A stretch of DNA of 62,538 nucleotides from Clostridia bacterium (GTDB taxonomy: Bacteria > Bacillota > Clostridia > RGIG6154): the NCBI GenBank assembly GCA_017410375.1, contig JAFQQW010000023.1:1-62538 (forward strand), read 5' to 3'. Position numbers and translations under genes: made by a program. The notes under the pieces are model-generated. The model ran no database searches. It had not been told where the DNA came from and saw only the letters and a list, made by a program, of their open reading frames with translations. Of the stretch, positions 1 to 8,416 are shown one piece after another (position 1 is the stretch's first letter; every line of letters begins with the position of its first letter).

Positions 1-326
1 GCCCGTTAGGGCACAGCAATTTTGTGTGTTGCAAGAGGGAGCTTATTTTAATGTAGTCGCAGCCTAAGCAAGCTCTCTTGTGGTACCCAAAACCGTTTTA
101 ACGCTACCGCTAACGGTTTTGACCACTCCGCCCCGAGCTGAAAAAACAGTCCACCGGACTGTTTTGTTTAACCGCTCGCGCATAGCAAAAACGCATTTAT
201 CAAAAGAAAACACGCAAAATTTTGCGTGTTTTCTTCATTTTGTGTCTTTCTCGTGCGTTTGCACAAACTTTGTTCGCCTTTATACTCGCGTTTTTGCGAT
301 CCGGACTTTTTTTACATTCCCTTTTT
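1..326. other. Gene-free left edge with two hairpins
   Basis: I see no convincing gene here. The stretch holds an imperfect hairpin at 80-126 (CAAAACCGTT at 88-97 pairs with AACGGTTTTG at 112-121, extended by GTGGT/ACCAC) and a perfect 10-bp inverted repeat at 143-165 (AAAACAGTCC, loop ACC, GGACTGTTTT). The second is repeated almost exactly at 8502-8524. The 14-nt string CATAGCAAAAACGC at 181-194 recurs at the extreme right end of the window (62525-62538), again after a hairpin, so this looks like a copy of a dispersed intergenic repeat. The hairpins could also end transcripts arriving from either side. Confidence 0.6.
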
Positions 327-2192
327 TTATTTGACTGTTTCGATAGAAGATACAATATCCTCAAAAACTTGAAGGGTACCTTTTGCGTAGGTATCTTCCG
401 GAACGGAGGCAATAAAATGATAATGTACACCGTTGTTAAGGGTCAGATAATACAGGTCATAGGAGATTTTTCCGTCTTTTTCCGATGCCAGAACAAATGA
501 ACCGACCATTCTGCCGTTGACCTCTGTGATGTTTGGTCTGGAAATCACATCTTGATTTGCTTTTTTTACAGATTTGTATATAAGATTTAGTTTCTCTTCC
601 AGTACTTTTTTGGACATGGTTGCATTTTTTTCTGAAGCAACCATAAAACCGAGTCCGGTGATAGAATCAACATAAACACCCGATACGGGTTTTATGCTTG
701 TGGGCAGCTGCATGGTGTACCCTTCGGTTTTCTCTTCGTATTTTTCGTCGTGGGTCGGGTAGTTGCGCAACAGAATACCGACTTCATCGGGATTCAATTG
801 TTCTGCTTTTATGCTGTTGAAAATAGAATTCATTTTTTCGTTGCCTGCGGTAGGATCTAAAGGCAAGTCAATGCGCATGTTGTAAATGTATTCGCCAAGC
901 TCAAAGAACACATCCCGACTCATATACGGATGCGCCTCGGATTTGCAGGTGAAAGCATATTCATAAGCTTTAAATCCGGCATAGGAAGCTTCGGTTACGC
1001 CACCGGAGAATGTAAAGAGTTTTTCGTTGGAATATTTTTTGTTGTGTGCAAAATCGTAAAGGGCAAGATCGGCTGCACTCTTTCCGTCTGATTTTGAGGT
1101 TACGCTAAAGGAAATACGAGGAACGAGCTCTTCATCGGGAGATCCGAATTCATATTTGCCGTCCACATCTTCATCCGAAAGCATAATCATGTCGGCAGGA
1201 ACATTGAAAGAAAGCTTTAAGCCTTCAGATTTAAAGGTGCGCCAGCCATCTTTGACGTTGGAAAGGTCATAAATATCAGAGCCTTCATATTTTAACGCAA
1301 AGCTGTCCATGTATGCCAGACCTTTTTCGCGGATTTCTGAATTTTCGATTGAAAATTCGGCATCTAACATAATGATTTGTGTTTCGGTGGAATACACAAT
1401 GGTATTTAAAAAGGTCTTTTTGTCTTTTGCCTGGAAATGCATGTACTGCACACCGTCATCGGTTGTGCCTTTGTCAGCCTTTACCAGGGTCATGTCTGAA
1501 AGACTGTCCTTAACAGAGCTGAAGGTCTTTTCAAAGTTTGCATCTTCCTTTTTTTCGCCGTAAAGAATACAAAACCAATTGTCATCATCGTAAGAAAAGG
1601 CGGTAAAGGTGCCGTCGAACGACCGTTCGTCCATAGTAAAATCCTTTGGATTGTCCATGGACCAGTCAAAATAACTGTCTCCGATTGTGGCGGCATTAAT
1701 TGCACCTTCCATGACTGTTTCGCCGCTTGTTGCGGTTTTGGTAACCGTAATACGTTCGGTTGCTTCATCATAAGCAACTGTCGCACCAAAAGTTTCGGAA
1801 ATAAAACGCAAGGGAACCATAGTACTGCTGTTCGGAAGCTCGGGCGCAGCAAGCAAGGTTTCTGCAACACCGTTTACTTCTGCAATGGGATTGCCGATTT
1901 GCAAAACAATTTCTACACCGGGGTATTTAAGTGTAATGGTTTGCGTCTCCTCAATCCAGCCAACCTCTGCACCAAAGGCTTCGGTAATTACACGAAGCGG
2001 GACTAAGGTTACACCGTCACCTACGACATAAGGGGTTTCCACAGCGACCTCATTGCCGTTAATCAAAAGGGTACTGTCGCCTACACAGAACTGGATTTCC
2101 ACCAAACCGGCAGGGGCGGTTTCCTGCGCCCATACGGGAAGCACGGAGCAGATGAGTACCAGTACCAGCAAGAAAGCGAATCGTTTTTTCAT
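327..2192 (-). CDS. Secreted stalk-domain (copper amine oxidase N-terminal-like) protein
   Basis: Predicted 621-residue exported protein. Residues 1-22 are a signal peptide (MKKR, hydrophobic core, VWAQ cleavage region). About 30-150 hold a stalk domain in two halves, each with the characteristic LVPLRVITEAFGAEVGW / MVPLRFISETFGATVAY motif. The remaining ~450 residues form repeated alpha/beta segments rich in charged residues that I cannot assign. Stalk domains in Clostridia are non-enzymatic, probably wall- or polymer-binding modules; no copper-oxidase active site is present. The start is supported by an AAGGAGG-like site just upstream. It follows the stalk-HtrA gene on the same strand with a 24-nt gap and may be co-transcribed. 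Function beyond an envelope role is unknown. Confidence 0.85.
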   Translation of the reverse strand: MKKRFAFLLVLVLICSVLPVWAQETAPAGLVEIQFCVGDSTLLINGNEVAVETPYVVGDGVTLVPLRVITEAFGAEVGWIEETQTITLKYPGVEIVLQIGNPIAEVNGVAETLLAAPELPNSSTMVPLRFISETFGATVAYDEATERITVTKTATSGETVMEGAINAATIGDSYFDWSMDNPKDFTMDERSFDGTFTAFSYDDDNWFCILYGEKKEDANFEKTFSSVKDSLSDMTLVKADKGTTDDGVQYMHFQAKDKKTFLNTIVYSTETQIIMLDAEFSIENSEIREKGLAYMDSFALKYEGSDIYDLSNVKDGWRTFKSEGLKLSFNVPADMIMLSDEDVDGKYEFGSPDEELVPRISFSVTSKSDGKSAADLALYDFAHNKKYSNEKLFTFSGGVTEASYAGFKAYEYAFTCKSEAHPYMSRDVFFELGEYIYNMRIDLPLDPTAGNEKMNSIFNSIKAEQLNPDEVGILLRNYPTHDEKYEEKTEGYTMQLPTSIKPVSGVYVDSITGLGFMVASEKNATMSKKVLEEKLNLIYKSVKKANQDVISRPNITEVNGRMVGSFVLASEKDGKISYDLYYLTLNNGVHYHFIASVPEDTYAKGTLQVFEDIVSSIETVK

Positions 2193-2216
2193 TTTTATAT
2201 ATCCTCCTTTTTATTT

Positions 2217-3323
2217 TTATCCTTGAATTTCTATATCGGATTCAACGCCGTTACGAATAATATGCACCCAAAAAGAATTGCCTGTATAAGTTTGCTTTAG
2301 TGCCTCGTTCCAATCGGTAATGCTGTGCACCGGGATGCCGTTGACCGCTGTGATTTCGTCACCTGTCAGAAGATTCGGTATTTTATCAGAAGTAACGAGA
2401 AGTCCTTTTTGCGTGGGAATGCCGATTTTAGCTTCCCAGGATGGTTCTAAATCAATTGCGACAGAAGGGCGCTTGATATTTCCGTTTTGCTCAAACTGCG
2501 CGAGAGCATATTGAACCGTATCGATTGGCACAGCAAAGCCGACATTGTCAATATCGGTATGTACAAATTTGGAGCTTACAATACCGACAAGCTCGCCTTT
2601 GGTATTTAACAACGGACCGCCCGAGTTTCCCGGATTAATGGCAGCATCGGTTTGGGTCAGCTTGTAATATGAGCCGGGAATGCTTACATTGATTCCGCAG
2701 ATGATGCCTTTGGTAACTGTATTTCGCATGGATAGCGAAATAGGTGTGCCAATGGCAATGGCAGTTTTCCCGGATACAACTGTATCCTGTTTTGCCATAG
2801 GAATGGGTTTTAAGCCGATTTTATCAATTTTTACGACCGCGAGATCTGCTGTTTCGTCGCTATACAGCACTTGACCGGGCAGACAGGTGCCGTCATTTAA
2901 AACAACCGTCAAATTACGAAGCTTATCTACTACATGGGCGTTGGTCAGAATATAACCATTGCTTTTGTAAATTACACCGCTTCCGTGTACGGTAGGCGTG
3001 TTATACTGAGAGGTCACTTTACCGTCATCATATATGCCTATAATGGTAACCACACCGCTGCTTACATTTTCCACGACTTTTGCAATAGCATCGTCTTCGG
3101 TAAAGGTGATGAACGCGGAATTTGTAGTTTCATCCCAGGCTACATTTGCGCCAAGGGTCTCGCTGACTGCCCGGAGCGGAATAAAGGTGCGGTCATTTTG
3201 TAAAATGATATCGCCGTTGAAACGCACTCCGTTGACATAAACGCGAATGTTTTCCGCGGCATATATGTTTATACTTCCAAGCAACAAAAGGGCGCACAGA
3301 ACCAAACAAAATCCCTTTTTCAT
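2217..3323 (-). CDS. Secreted HtrA/DegP-type serine protease with N-terminal stalk domain
   Basis: Predicted 368-residue exported trypsin-like protease. The start at 3323 is chosen because GAAAGGATG precedes it and a signal peptide (MKKGFCLVLCALLLLG) follows; an upstream in-frame start would add 35 unlikely residues. Residues ~25-75 are a half stalk domain (FIPLRAVSETLGANVAW). The protease domain follows with His in TNAHVV, Asp in ADLAVVKI and Ser in NPGNSGGPLL, a complete catalytic triad. The last ~90 residues resemble a PDZ domain (LLTGDEITAVNGIPV). Classical HtrA proteins have a membrane anchor; here the anchor is replaced by a cleavable signal and stalk domain. Likely role: extracytoplasmic protein quality control or processing of surface proteins. 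Confidence 0.9.
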   Translation of the reverse strand: MKKGFCLVLCALLLLGSINIYAAENIRVYVNGVRFNGDIILQNDRTFIPLRAVSETLGANVAWDETTNSAFITFTEDDAIAKVVENVSSGVVTIIGIYDDGKVTSQYNTPTVHGSGVIYKSNGYILTNAHVVDKLRNLTVVLNDGTCLPGQVLYSDETADLAVVKIDKIGLKPIPMAKQDTVVSGKTAIAIGTPISLSMRNTVTKGIICGINVSIPGSYYKLTQTDAAINPGNSGGPLLNTKGELVGIVSSKFVHTDIDNVGFAVPIDTVQYALAQFEQNGNIKRPSVAIDLEPSWEAKIGIPTQKGLLVTSDKIPNLLTGDEITAVNGIPVHSITDWNEALKQTYTGNSFWVHIIRNGVESDIEIQG

Positions 3324-3478
3324 TTTATCATCCTTTCTTTTCTTCTTATTATATATTATATCATATGTTCCTGTTGATTTCAATAGATGGATTTGCGAAA
3401 GTATCAACGAATAGGTCTTAATACGCAACGTTTGTGCATAAACTGGAAAGAAAGCGGTTTAAGGAGGCGAGACAAGAA

Positions 3479-4051
3479 ATGATGAACCGGATATGGGTGG
3501 CGCTGATATCGGTTGCCTTTTTAGTCAGCATTTTCACGGGCAGAATCGAGCAAACCGCCTCGGCGGCAATGGAAGGGGCAAACGAAGCGGTACAAACCTC
3601 TGTTTCGGTGTTGGGGATAATGTGCTTTTGGATGGGCATGATGCGCATTGCAGAAAAAGCCGAGCTTTTAAACCGATTTTCCAACCTTTTAAAACCGCTC
3701 ATCACAAAGCTATTTCGCGGGGTGCGACGGGATGAAACCCGAAAAGCCATTTTAATGAATATTACCGCAAACCTTTTGGGACTTGGCAATGCGGCAACGC
3801 CTTTTGGATTAAAGGCAATGGAGCTTATGGAAAAAGAAAACGGCAAAAAAGGGGTTGCCACCAATGATATGTGTCTGTTTGTAGTCATCAACACCGCCTC
3901 CATTCAGTTGATCCCCACCACTCTTTTTGCGCTGCGGAGCAGCTACGGCTCGGAAAAGCCCTATATTGTCCTGCCCTGTGTGTGGCTGGTGTCGGTGGCG
4001 GCGGCAGTTTTAGGAATTTTAACTGCAAAGCATTTTGAAAAGCGGAGGTAA
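3479..4051 (+). CDS. spmA: Spore maturation protein A
   Basis: 190-residue integral membrane protein with nucleoside-recognition/gate-like topology. The start at 3479 (MMNRIWV) is picked because AAGGAGG lies 11 nt upstream and the family begins MN-IW; an earlier in-frame ATG at 3434 has no ribosome site. Recognisable family features are SVLGIMCFWMGMMRIAEKAELL, the NITANLLGLGNAATPFGLKAM segment and INTASIQLIPTT. In Bacillus subtilis SpmA and SpmB act together in spore core dehydration and heat resistance. It is followed after 5 nt by spmB, the usual two-gene arrangement. Presence of the pair argues the organism sporulates, or did so recently. Confidence 0.92.
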   Translation: MMNRIWVALISVAFLVSIFTGRIEQTASAAMEGANEAVQTSVSVLGIMCFWMGMMRIAEKAELLNRFSNLLKPLITKLFRGVRRDETRKAILMNITANLLGLGNAATPFGLKAMELMEKENGKKGVATNDMCLFVVINTASIQLIPTTLFALRSSYGSEKPYIVLPCVWLVSVAAAVLGILTAKHFEKRR

Positions 4052-4056
4052 GAAAA

Positions 4057-4578
4057 ATGCAACTGATAGGAATCTTGAGCATACCGTCCATTATTCTGGG
4101 TATCCTTTGGTACGGCTTATACAAACGCGTGAAAGTGTACGAGGCGTTTATGGAGGGCGCAGGGGACGGCATTTCGACCCTGCTGAAAATCTTTCCTGCC
4201 CTTTTGGGACTGATTGTATCGGTTTCCATGCTTCGGGCATCGGGGGCGTTTGATTTGCTGGCAAGGCTTTGCGCACCTTTGACCGAAAAAATCGGGCTTC
4301 CCTCCCCTTTGCTGCCGCTTATGCTGATGCGACCCATTTCGGGAAGCGGCGCCATGGCAGTTATTACCGATATTTTTAAAACCCACTCACCCGATTCCTT
4401 TACAGGACTTTGTGCCTCGGTTATGATGGGCTCGACCGAAACTACTTTTTACACCATTGCGGTCTATTACGGTGCTGTGGGCATAACAAAAATCCGCCAC
4501 ACGGCAAAGGCTGCCGTTATAGCGGATTTAGTTGGTATGTTCGGGTCGATACTTGCGGTGCGGTTTATTCTACTGTAA
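4057..4578 (+). CDS. spmB: Spore maturation protein B
   Basis: 173-residue membrane protein, partner of SpmA. The family signatures KIFPALLGLIVSVSMLRASGA, LMLMRPISGSGAMA and MMGSTETTFYTIAVYYGAVG are clear, with four to five hydrophobic segments and about the usual length (B. subtilis SpmB is of similar size). It starts 5 nt after spmA with a ribosome site inside the spmA end, so the two are translationally close-coupled. Its last 14 nt overlap the 3' end of the convergent YycH-like gene (4565-4578), leaving no room for a conventional terminator between them. Confidence 0.92.
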   Translation: MQLIGILSIPSIILGILWYGLYKRVKVYEAFMEGAGDGISTLLKIFPALLGLIVSVSMLRASGAFDLLARLCAPLTEKIGLPSPLLPLMLMRPISGSGAMAVITDIFKTHSPDSFTGLCASVMMGSTETTFYTIAVYYGAVGITKIRHTAKAAVIADLVGMFGSILAVRFILL

Positions 4579-5941
4579 TGATTTCACGGCTGCCCTCAAT
4601 GCCTGCTTTCCAGGTCATGGGCATATCGCCGTTGCTTTGGGTGTAACCGGTGTAAAGCTCGTTTACAACCAGCATATCCTGCTCCATACTGCTGTAGAGA
4701 TAATCCAGCACCTCAATGGCGTGACGCTCGCCTGCATCCGAAACCAAAGTATAATTTCGGATGGTGGCACGGAAGTTTATGATTTTTCCGTCATCTACCG
4801 TAATTTCACAACTGTTTTTCTTGCTTAAAATCCGGTTGCCGTCAAACAGATATTCAAACGAAACGGTGTATTTGTCCTTTGCTGTCCCGGTTAAAGGTGT
4901 ATTGATAAACAGCGTGACGTTGGGATCCATCTCAAAAAGGTTAAACAAATCGTCAAGAAGCTTACCGCAGGCGGTGGCGTTGGAAGAAAGGGAGCCGTCC
5001 CCCTGAAGCGGAATGCCTCTGCCCGATTCTGCCGTATATATAAGATGACCGCTGGCAGGGTTAACCGAGAGAGTGGAATATTGATCGACAAAGAGCAAAT
5101 TTCCGTTGTTTTCGGTAAATTTTCTGACAATTTTCGGATTATAACCAAAAAGAGTTAAAATTCTGTCTGTGTTTTTTTCGTTAAAAGCGACGTTTTGCGC
5201 GCGGATAATGTTCATGGCGTGCGGTTCTAACGGCAAAAGTACATAAGAATCCAGCAGGACGTTTTGCTGTACATCGGCACCGTCCATTTTTTTGTCTAAA
5301 TTCAATTCAAAAGCATAAGAATAGCTCTGTTTTGGTGCATTTGCAAAGGAATCGAACATTGTTTGCAGGGCGGTTGCATCACCAACCGGGATAGAAACCT
5401 GTTTGTCCGATGCGCTGTCCCGCAGAAAAACCTCTGCGCCCGAGGTTACAGGGTTGAAGCAAACGACAATCCGATCAAAGGCCTCAGTATCAAAGCGGGC
5501 GGTTTTGGTGTTGCCCAGAAAGGCTGACATGGCATCCACACTGACCGGGACAAAGTAGTCGGCATAAATGCTTTGCTGCTGTAAAGCCGATTGCCAGTCC
5601 TCCTCCGTAACAGTTACGGCATTTTCAGACTGCAGGGCAGATTTTAAAATGCGGTTAAAGGGTGTCCGGATATCCTTGCCCTCCTGTTGGGTGGAGCTGT
5701 AAAATAGTCTGCCGTCGGCATAAGTCAGCAAAAAGGATGAGGGCGAGAACACACTGCTCAGCGCGCCTGTATCGTTAATGTTGATGGCTTCCTCTTTTTC
5801 GCTTTCTGTGCCTGCTAAAAGGGATAGCAGACTGATGTCGGTTGTCCATGAGGCATTCTGCAACAAAACCTGAACACTTAAAATAACACTACTGAAAATC
5901 AGTAGTGTTAAAATCAAGGTTTTTAAAGTTTCTTTTTTCAT
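4565..5941 (-). CDS. YycH-like membrane-anchored regulatory protein
   Basis: 458 residues with one N-terminal transmembrane or uncleaved signal segment (ILTLLIFSSVILSVQVLL, about 9-26) and a large extracytoplasmic alpha/beta region. Length, the SSVILSVQ anchor and the LTYADGRLFYSS and FVPVS segments resemble YycH, the antagonist of the WalK (YycG) histidine kinase that tunes cell-wall metabolism in Bacillota. Unlike the usual arrangement, no walR, walK, yycI or yycJ lies nearby, so assignment to that pathway is an inference. It is encoded 12 nt downstream of the small secreted protein gene on the same strand. A perfect 11-bp hairpin (5885-5909) lies within the sequence encoding the membrane anchor. 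Confidence 0.7.
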   Translation of the reverse strand: MKKETLKTLILTLLIFSSVILSVQVLLQNASWTTDISLLSLLAGTESEKEEAININDTGALSSVFSPSSFLLTYADGRLFYSSTQQEGKDIRTPFNRILKSALQSENAVTVTEEDWQSALQQQSIYADYFVPVSVDAMSAFLGNTKTARFDTEAFDRIVVCFNPVTSGAEVFLRDSASDKQVSIPVGDATALQTMFDSFANAPKQSYSYAFELNLDKKMDGADVQQNVLLDSYVLLPLEPHAMNIIRAQNVAFNEKNTDRILTLFGYNPKIVRKFTENNGNLLFVDQYSTLSVNPASGHLIYTAESGRGIPLQGDGSLSSNATACGKLLDDLFNLFEMDPNVTLFINTPLTGTAKDKYTVSFEYLFDGNRILSKKNSCEITVDDGKIINFRATIRNYTLVSDAGERHAIEVLDYLYSSMEQDMLVVNELYTGYTQSNGDMPMTWKAGIEGSREIITVE

Positions 5942-5953
5942 AAGGGACTCCCC

Positions 5954-6418
5954 TTATCTGCCCATCTGTAATGCGGTGGACATATTTACGGTATAATCTT
6001 TCATCTTCTGTGTGAAAGAAGAACTTGTAACGGTTACTTCGCGACGAACAACCTGATGATAACCACCGTTTTCTGCATAAATCAGAATTTTGTTTAAGCC
6101 GCCGGGCAGGTTTACCTTTTTCCAGAACACGCCCGAGTCATTAATGGTGGATGCGGAAACACCCATTTTTTCATATCTTTGGGTTGCGTTGTTGAAACGG
6201 TAAAGGGTTACCGTTGTGTTTTTGCTGCCGTAACCGCAGAAAACAACACCGCCCTGAGAAGTGGACGAAAAGCTTGGCGGATTGGTAATTACAATCAGGT
6301 TATAGGAATTTGAACCTGCGCCTGCCGAAAGCGTCTGGGGTGCTGCATATGTAGCTACGGGGCAAAGCAATGCTAAAAGTGCAACTAAAACTGTAACGAA
6401 ACGTTTGATTTTACGCAT
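5954..6418 (-). CDS. Small secreted beta-rich protein, function unknown
   Basis: 154 residues. The ATG at 6418 is chosen because AGGAGGTG lies 8 nt upstream; the GTG at 6427 overlaps that site and would be unusable. Residues 1-25 are a signal peptide (RFVTVLVALLALLCPVATYAA). The mature part is rich in Val, Thr, Ser and Asn and reads like one Ig-like beta-sandwich (FSSTSQGGVVFCGYGSKNTTVTLYRF; GGLNKILIYAENGG). I do not recognise a family. It is first in a two-gene unit with the YycH-like gene, so a shared envelope function is plausible but unproven. Confidence 0.75.
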   Translation of the reverse strand: MRKIKRFVTVLVALLALLCPVATYAAPQTLSAGAGSNSYNLIVITNPPSFSSTSQGGVVFCGYGSKNTTVTLYRFNNATQRYEKMGVSASTINDSGVFWKKVNLPGGLNKILIYAENGGYHQVVRREVTVTSSSFTQKMKDYTVNMSTALQMGR

Positions 6419-6547
6419 TGCGTACACCTCCTGATAGTTTTTTTCATTTTACACTATTATTATACCCCATTTTATGTTACAAATCAATTACAGAGCGTTT
6501 AAAAGTATAAAACATTTGGAAAAGCGGGTCTTTTTTTACAGTTACAC

Positions 6548-6576
6548 TTGAAATTGCGGACGGTTTTTGTTATAAT
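6548..6576 (+). promoter_or_regulatory. Sigma-A type promoter of parAB
   Basis: TTGAAA at 6548-6553 and TATAAT at 6571-6576 are separated by 17 nt. Transcription would begin near 6583, giving a short leader before the parA ribosome site TTGGAGG. Confidence 0.75.
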
Positions 6577-6618
6577 ACTTTTAGAAGAGATATATAAAGG
6601 AATTTTTTGGAGGCAGAT

Positions 6619-7383
6619 ATGGGAAAAATTGTGGCAATCGCAAACCAGAAAGGCGGCGTAGGCAAAACAACTACGGCGGTTAATCTTTCGGCTTGTGTCG
6701 CGGCTCTTGGTAAAAAGGTTCTGGTGGTAGATATAGACCCACAGGGAAATACAACAAGCGGGTTGGGTGTATATGCGGAGCATATGGAAGCTACGATATA
6801 TGATGTTTTGGTAAACGGCGTGCCGGCGGAAAGTGCCGTGACGGATGTTTCTTATTTTTCCATGCAGATTATCGGCTCGGACATCAGTCTTGCAGGCGCG
6901 GAAATCGAATTGGTGGGTGCGAAAAGACGCGAGTTCTTGCTTCGGGATGCTCTGGAAGAAATCAAAGATCAGTACGACTTTATTTTTATTGATTCTCCTC
7001 CGTCATTGGGATTGATTACTTTAAACGGTCTTGCGGCGGCGGATGCAGTAATCGTGCCGGTGCAATGCGAGTATTACGCGTTGGAAGGCATTGCACAGCT
7101 GACCAAAACGGTAAATATGGTCAAAAAAGCATTAAACCCTGAACTGGATATAGAGGGTGTTGTTATGACTATGTTTGACGGCAGAACCAATCTTTCCATT
7201 CAGGTGGTGGAAGAGGTTAAGAAATATTTCGGGCAGAAGGTTTACAAAACCTTGATTCCCCGTAATGTTCGTCTTTCGGAAGCGCCGTCCTTCGGAGAGC
7301 CGATTCTGGTGTTTGACAGAACGGCAGCAGGCGCGTTGGCGTACGAAAAGCTTGCAAAGGAATTTATTAAGAAAAACAGCTGA
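6619..7383 (+). CDS. parA: Chromosome-partitioning ATPase ParA/Soj
   Basis: 254-residue Walker-type ATPase that works with ParB and parS in origin segregation and, in relatives, controls DnaA activity. The deviant Walker A motif KGGVGKTTT lies at residues ~10-18, the A' region VDIDPQGNTTSGLG near 40, and Walker B FIFIDSPPSLGLIT near 120. ATG at 6619 is preferred because TTGGAGG sits 5 nt upstream. A parS site begins at the base after the stop codon and parB follows 35 nt downstream, the normal soj-spo0J order. Chromosomal parAB is usually near oriC, so this window is probably origin-proximal. Confidence 0.96.
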   Translation: MGKIVAIANQKGGVGKTTTAVNLSACVAALGKKVLVVDIDPQGNTTSGLGVYAEHMEATIYDVLVNGVPAESAVTDVSYFSMQIIGSDISLAGAEIELVGAKRREFLLRDALEEIKDQYDFIFIDSPPSLGLITLNGLAAADAVIVPVQCEYYALEGIAQLTKTVNMVKKALNPELDIEGVVMTMFDGRTNLSIQVVEEVKKYFGQKVYKTLIPRNVRLSEAPSFGEPILVFDRTAAGALAYEKLAKEFIKKNS

Positions 7384-7399
7384 TGTTCCACGTGGAACA
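7384..7399. promoter_or_regulatory. parS: parS centromere-like site
   Basis: The 16-bp palindrome TGTTCCACGTGGAACA lies directly between the parA stop codon and parB. It matches the ParB-binding consensus of Bacillota (TGTT-CACGTG-AACA) with the CACGTG core intact. Site recognition comes from established knowledge of ParB; binding here is inferred. Confidence 0.93.
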
Positions 7400-7418
7400 T
7401 TGAAAGGATGATAAAGGT

Positions 7419-8279
7419 ATGGTAATGAAAAAAAGAGGGCTTGGCAGAGGCTTGGGTGTCAACGCACTGATTCCCGAGGTAGCAGAGCCGGTTGTTCTGA
7501 ACAGGGAAACCAGTGTGTTGCCGATTAATGAAATTGAACCCAACCGGGAACAGCCCAGAAAGAATTTTGACCCTGAAAAAATAGAGGCATTGGCGGAGTC
7601 TGTGAAGGAGCATGGCATTGTTCAGCCGCTTATTGTAACCAAAGAAGAGGGGTATTACCGCATTGTTGCAGGGGAACGGCGCTGGAGAGCCGCAAAAAAA
7701 GCGGGCTTAAAAGAAGTGCCGGTTGTGATTCGTGAATACACAGCGCAGGAAGCAGAGGAAATCGCTTTGATTGAAAATCTGCAAAGAGAAGATTTGAATC
7801 CCATTGAAGAGGCGCTCGGTTATAAGCAGTTGATGGAAAAATTCAATCTGACCCAGGAAACGGTGGCGCAGAAAATCGGCAAGAGCCGTTCGGGAATTGC
7901 CAATGCACTTCGCTTGCTGTCTCTTCCCGAGAAAACCGCAAAACTCGTGCAGGATGGTGTGTTGAGCGTTGGCCATGCAAAGGTATTGCTCGGTGCAGAT
8001 GCAAAGCAAATTGATGCTCTTGCGAAAGAGGTTGTGGAAAAGGATTTAAATGTTCGTCAGACCGAAGCACTGATGAATCAGAAACCGAAAAAAGAAAAGG
8101 CGAAGCCTATAAAAGATCAGAATTTTGAAAATGCCGTAGCTGATTCGCAGAAGAAAATGGAAAATAAATACGGCACAAAGGTTAAAATTCAGTATTCCAA
8201 CGGCTATAAAGGCAAAATTGAGCTGAATTTTAAAGATATGAAGCAAATGATTTCTTTGTTGGATGCATTGTTAAAATAA
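7419..8279 (+). CDS. parB: Chromosome-partitioning protein ParB/Spo0J
   Basis: 286-residue CTP-dependent DNA clamp that loads at parS. The N-terminal KKRGLGRGLGVNALIP motif is typical for stimulating ParA ATPase. The ParB/Srx domain includes ENLQREDLNPIEEA and GERRWRAAKKAG, the CTP-binding signature region. The helix-turn-helix follows (LTQETVAQKIGKSRSGIANALRLL), then a C-terminal dimerisation region (YKGKIELNFKDMKQMISLLDAL). Start ATG 7419 has an AAAGG element upstream; ATG 7425 would give a nearly identical protein. It is co-transcribed with parA. Confidence 0.95.
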   Translation: MVMKKRGLGRGLGVNALIPEVAEPVVLNRETSVLPINEIEPNREQPRKNFDPEKIEALAESVKEHGIVQPLIVTKEEGYYRIVAGERRWRAAKKAGLKEVPVVIREYTAQEAEEIALIENLQREDLNPIEEALGYKQLMEKFNLTQETVAQKIGKSRSGIANALRLLSLPEKTAKLVQDGVLSVGHAKVLLGADAKQIDALAKEVVEKDLNVRQTEALMNQKPKKEKAKPIKDQNFENAVADSQKKMENKYGTKVKIQYSNGYKGKIELNFKDMKQMISLLDALLK

Positions 8280-8282
8280 TAC

Positions 8283-8311
8283 TTGCATTTTCTGAAATTT
8301 TGTGCTATACT
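8283..8311 (+). promoter_or_regulatory. Promoter of tRNA-Pro
   Basis: TTGCAT at 8283-8288 and TATACT at 8306-8311 with a 17-nt spacer, beginning just after the parB stop codon, point to independent transcription of the tRNA. Confidence 0.6.
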
Positions 8312-8316
8312 AATAC

Positions 8317-8336
8317 AAGTCGGTTTAAACCGACTT
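8317..8336. repeat. Perfect 20-bp palindrome at the tRNA promoter start region
   Basis: AAGTCGGTTTAAACCGACTT is a loopless perfect palindrome lying between the -10 box and the first base of the tRNA, where transcription would start. It could be a protein-binding site or the trimmed 5' leader hairpin of the precursor tRNA. Confidence 0.7.
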
Positions 8337-8339
8337 TAA

Positions 8340-8416
8340 CGAGGCGTAGCTCAGTTTGGTAGAGTGCTTGCTTTGGGAGCAAGATGCCGCAGGTTCAAGT
8401 CCTGTCGCCTCGACCA
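8340..8416 (+). tRNA. tRNA-Pro (anticodon UGG)
   Basis: Acceptor strands CGAGGCG (8340-8346) and CGCCTCG (8406-8412) pair fully, the discriminator base is A and CCA is encoded (8414-8416). The anticodon stem CTTGC/GCAAG encloses TTTGGGA, giving anticodon TGG at 8374-8376 and hence proline. The D arm (AGCTCAGTTTGGTAGAG) and T arm (AGGTTCAAGTCCT) are canonical. Confidence 0.97.

Noticed and set aside
80-500. Short open frames at the left edge
   Set aside because: They overlap hairpins or the 3' end of the stalk-protein gene and have no ribosome sites or recognisable sequence.
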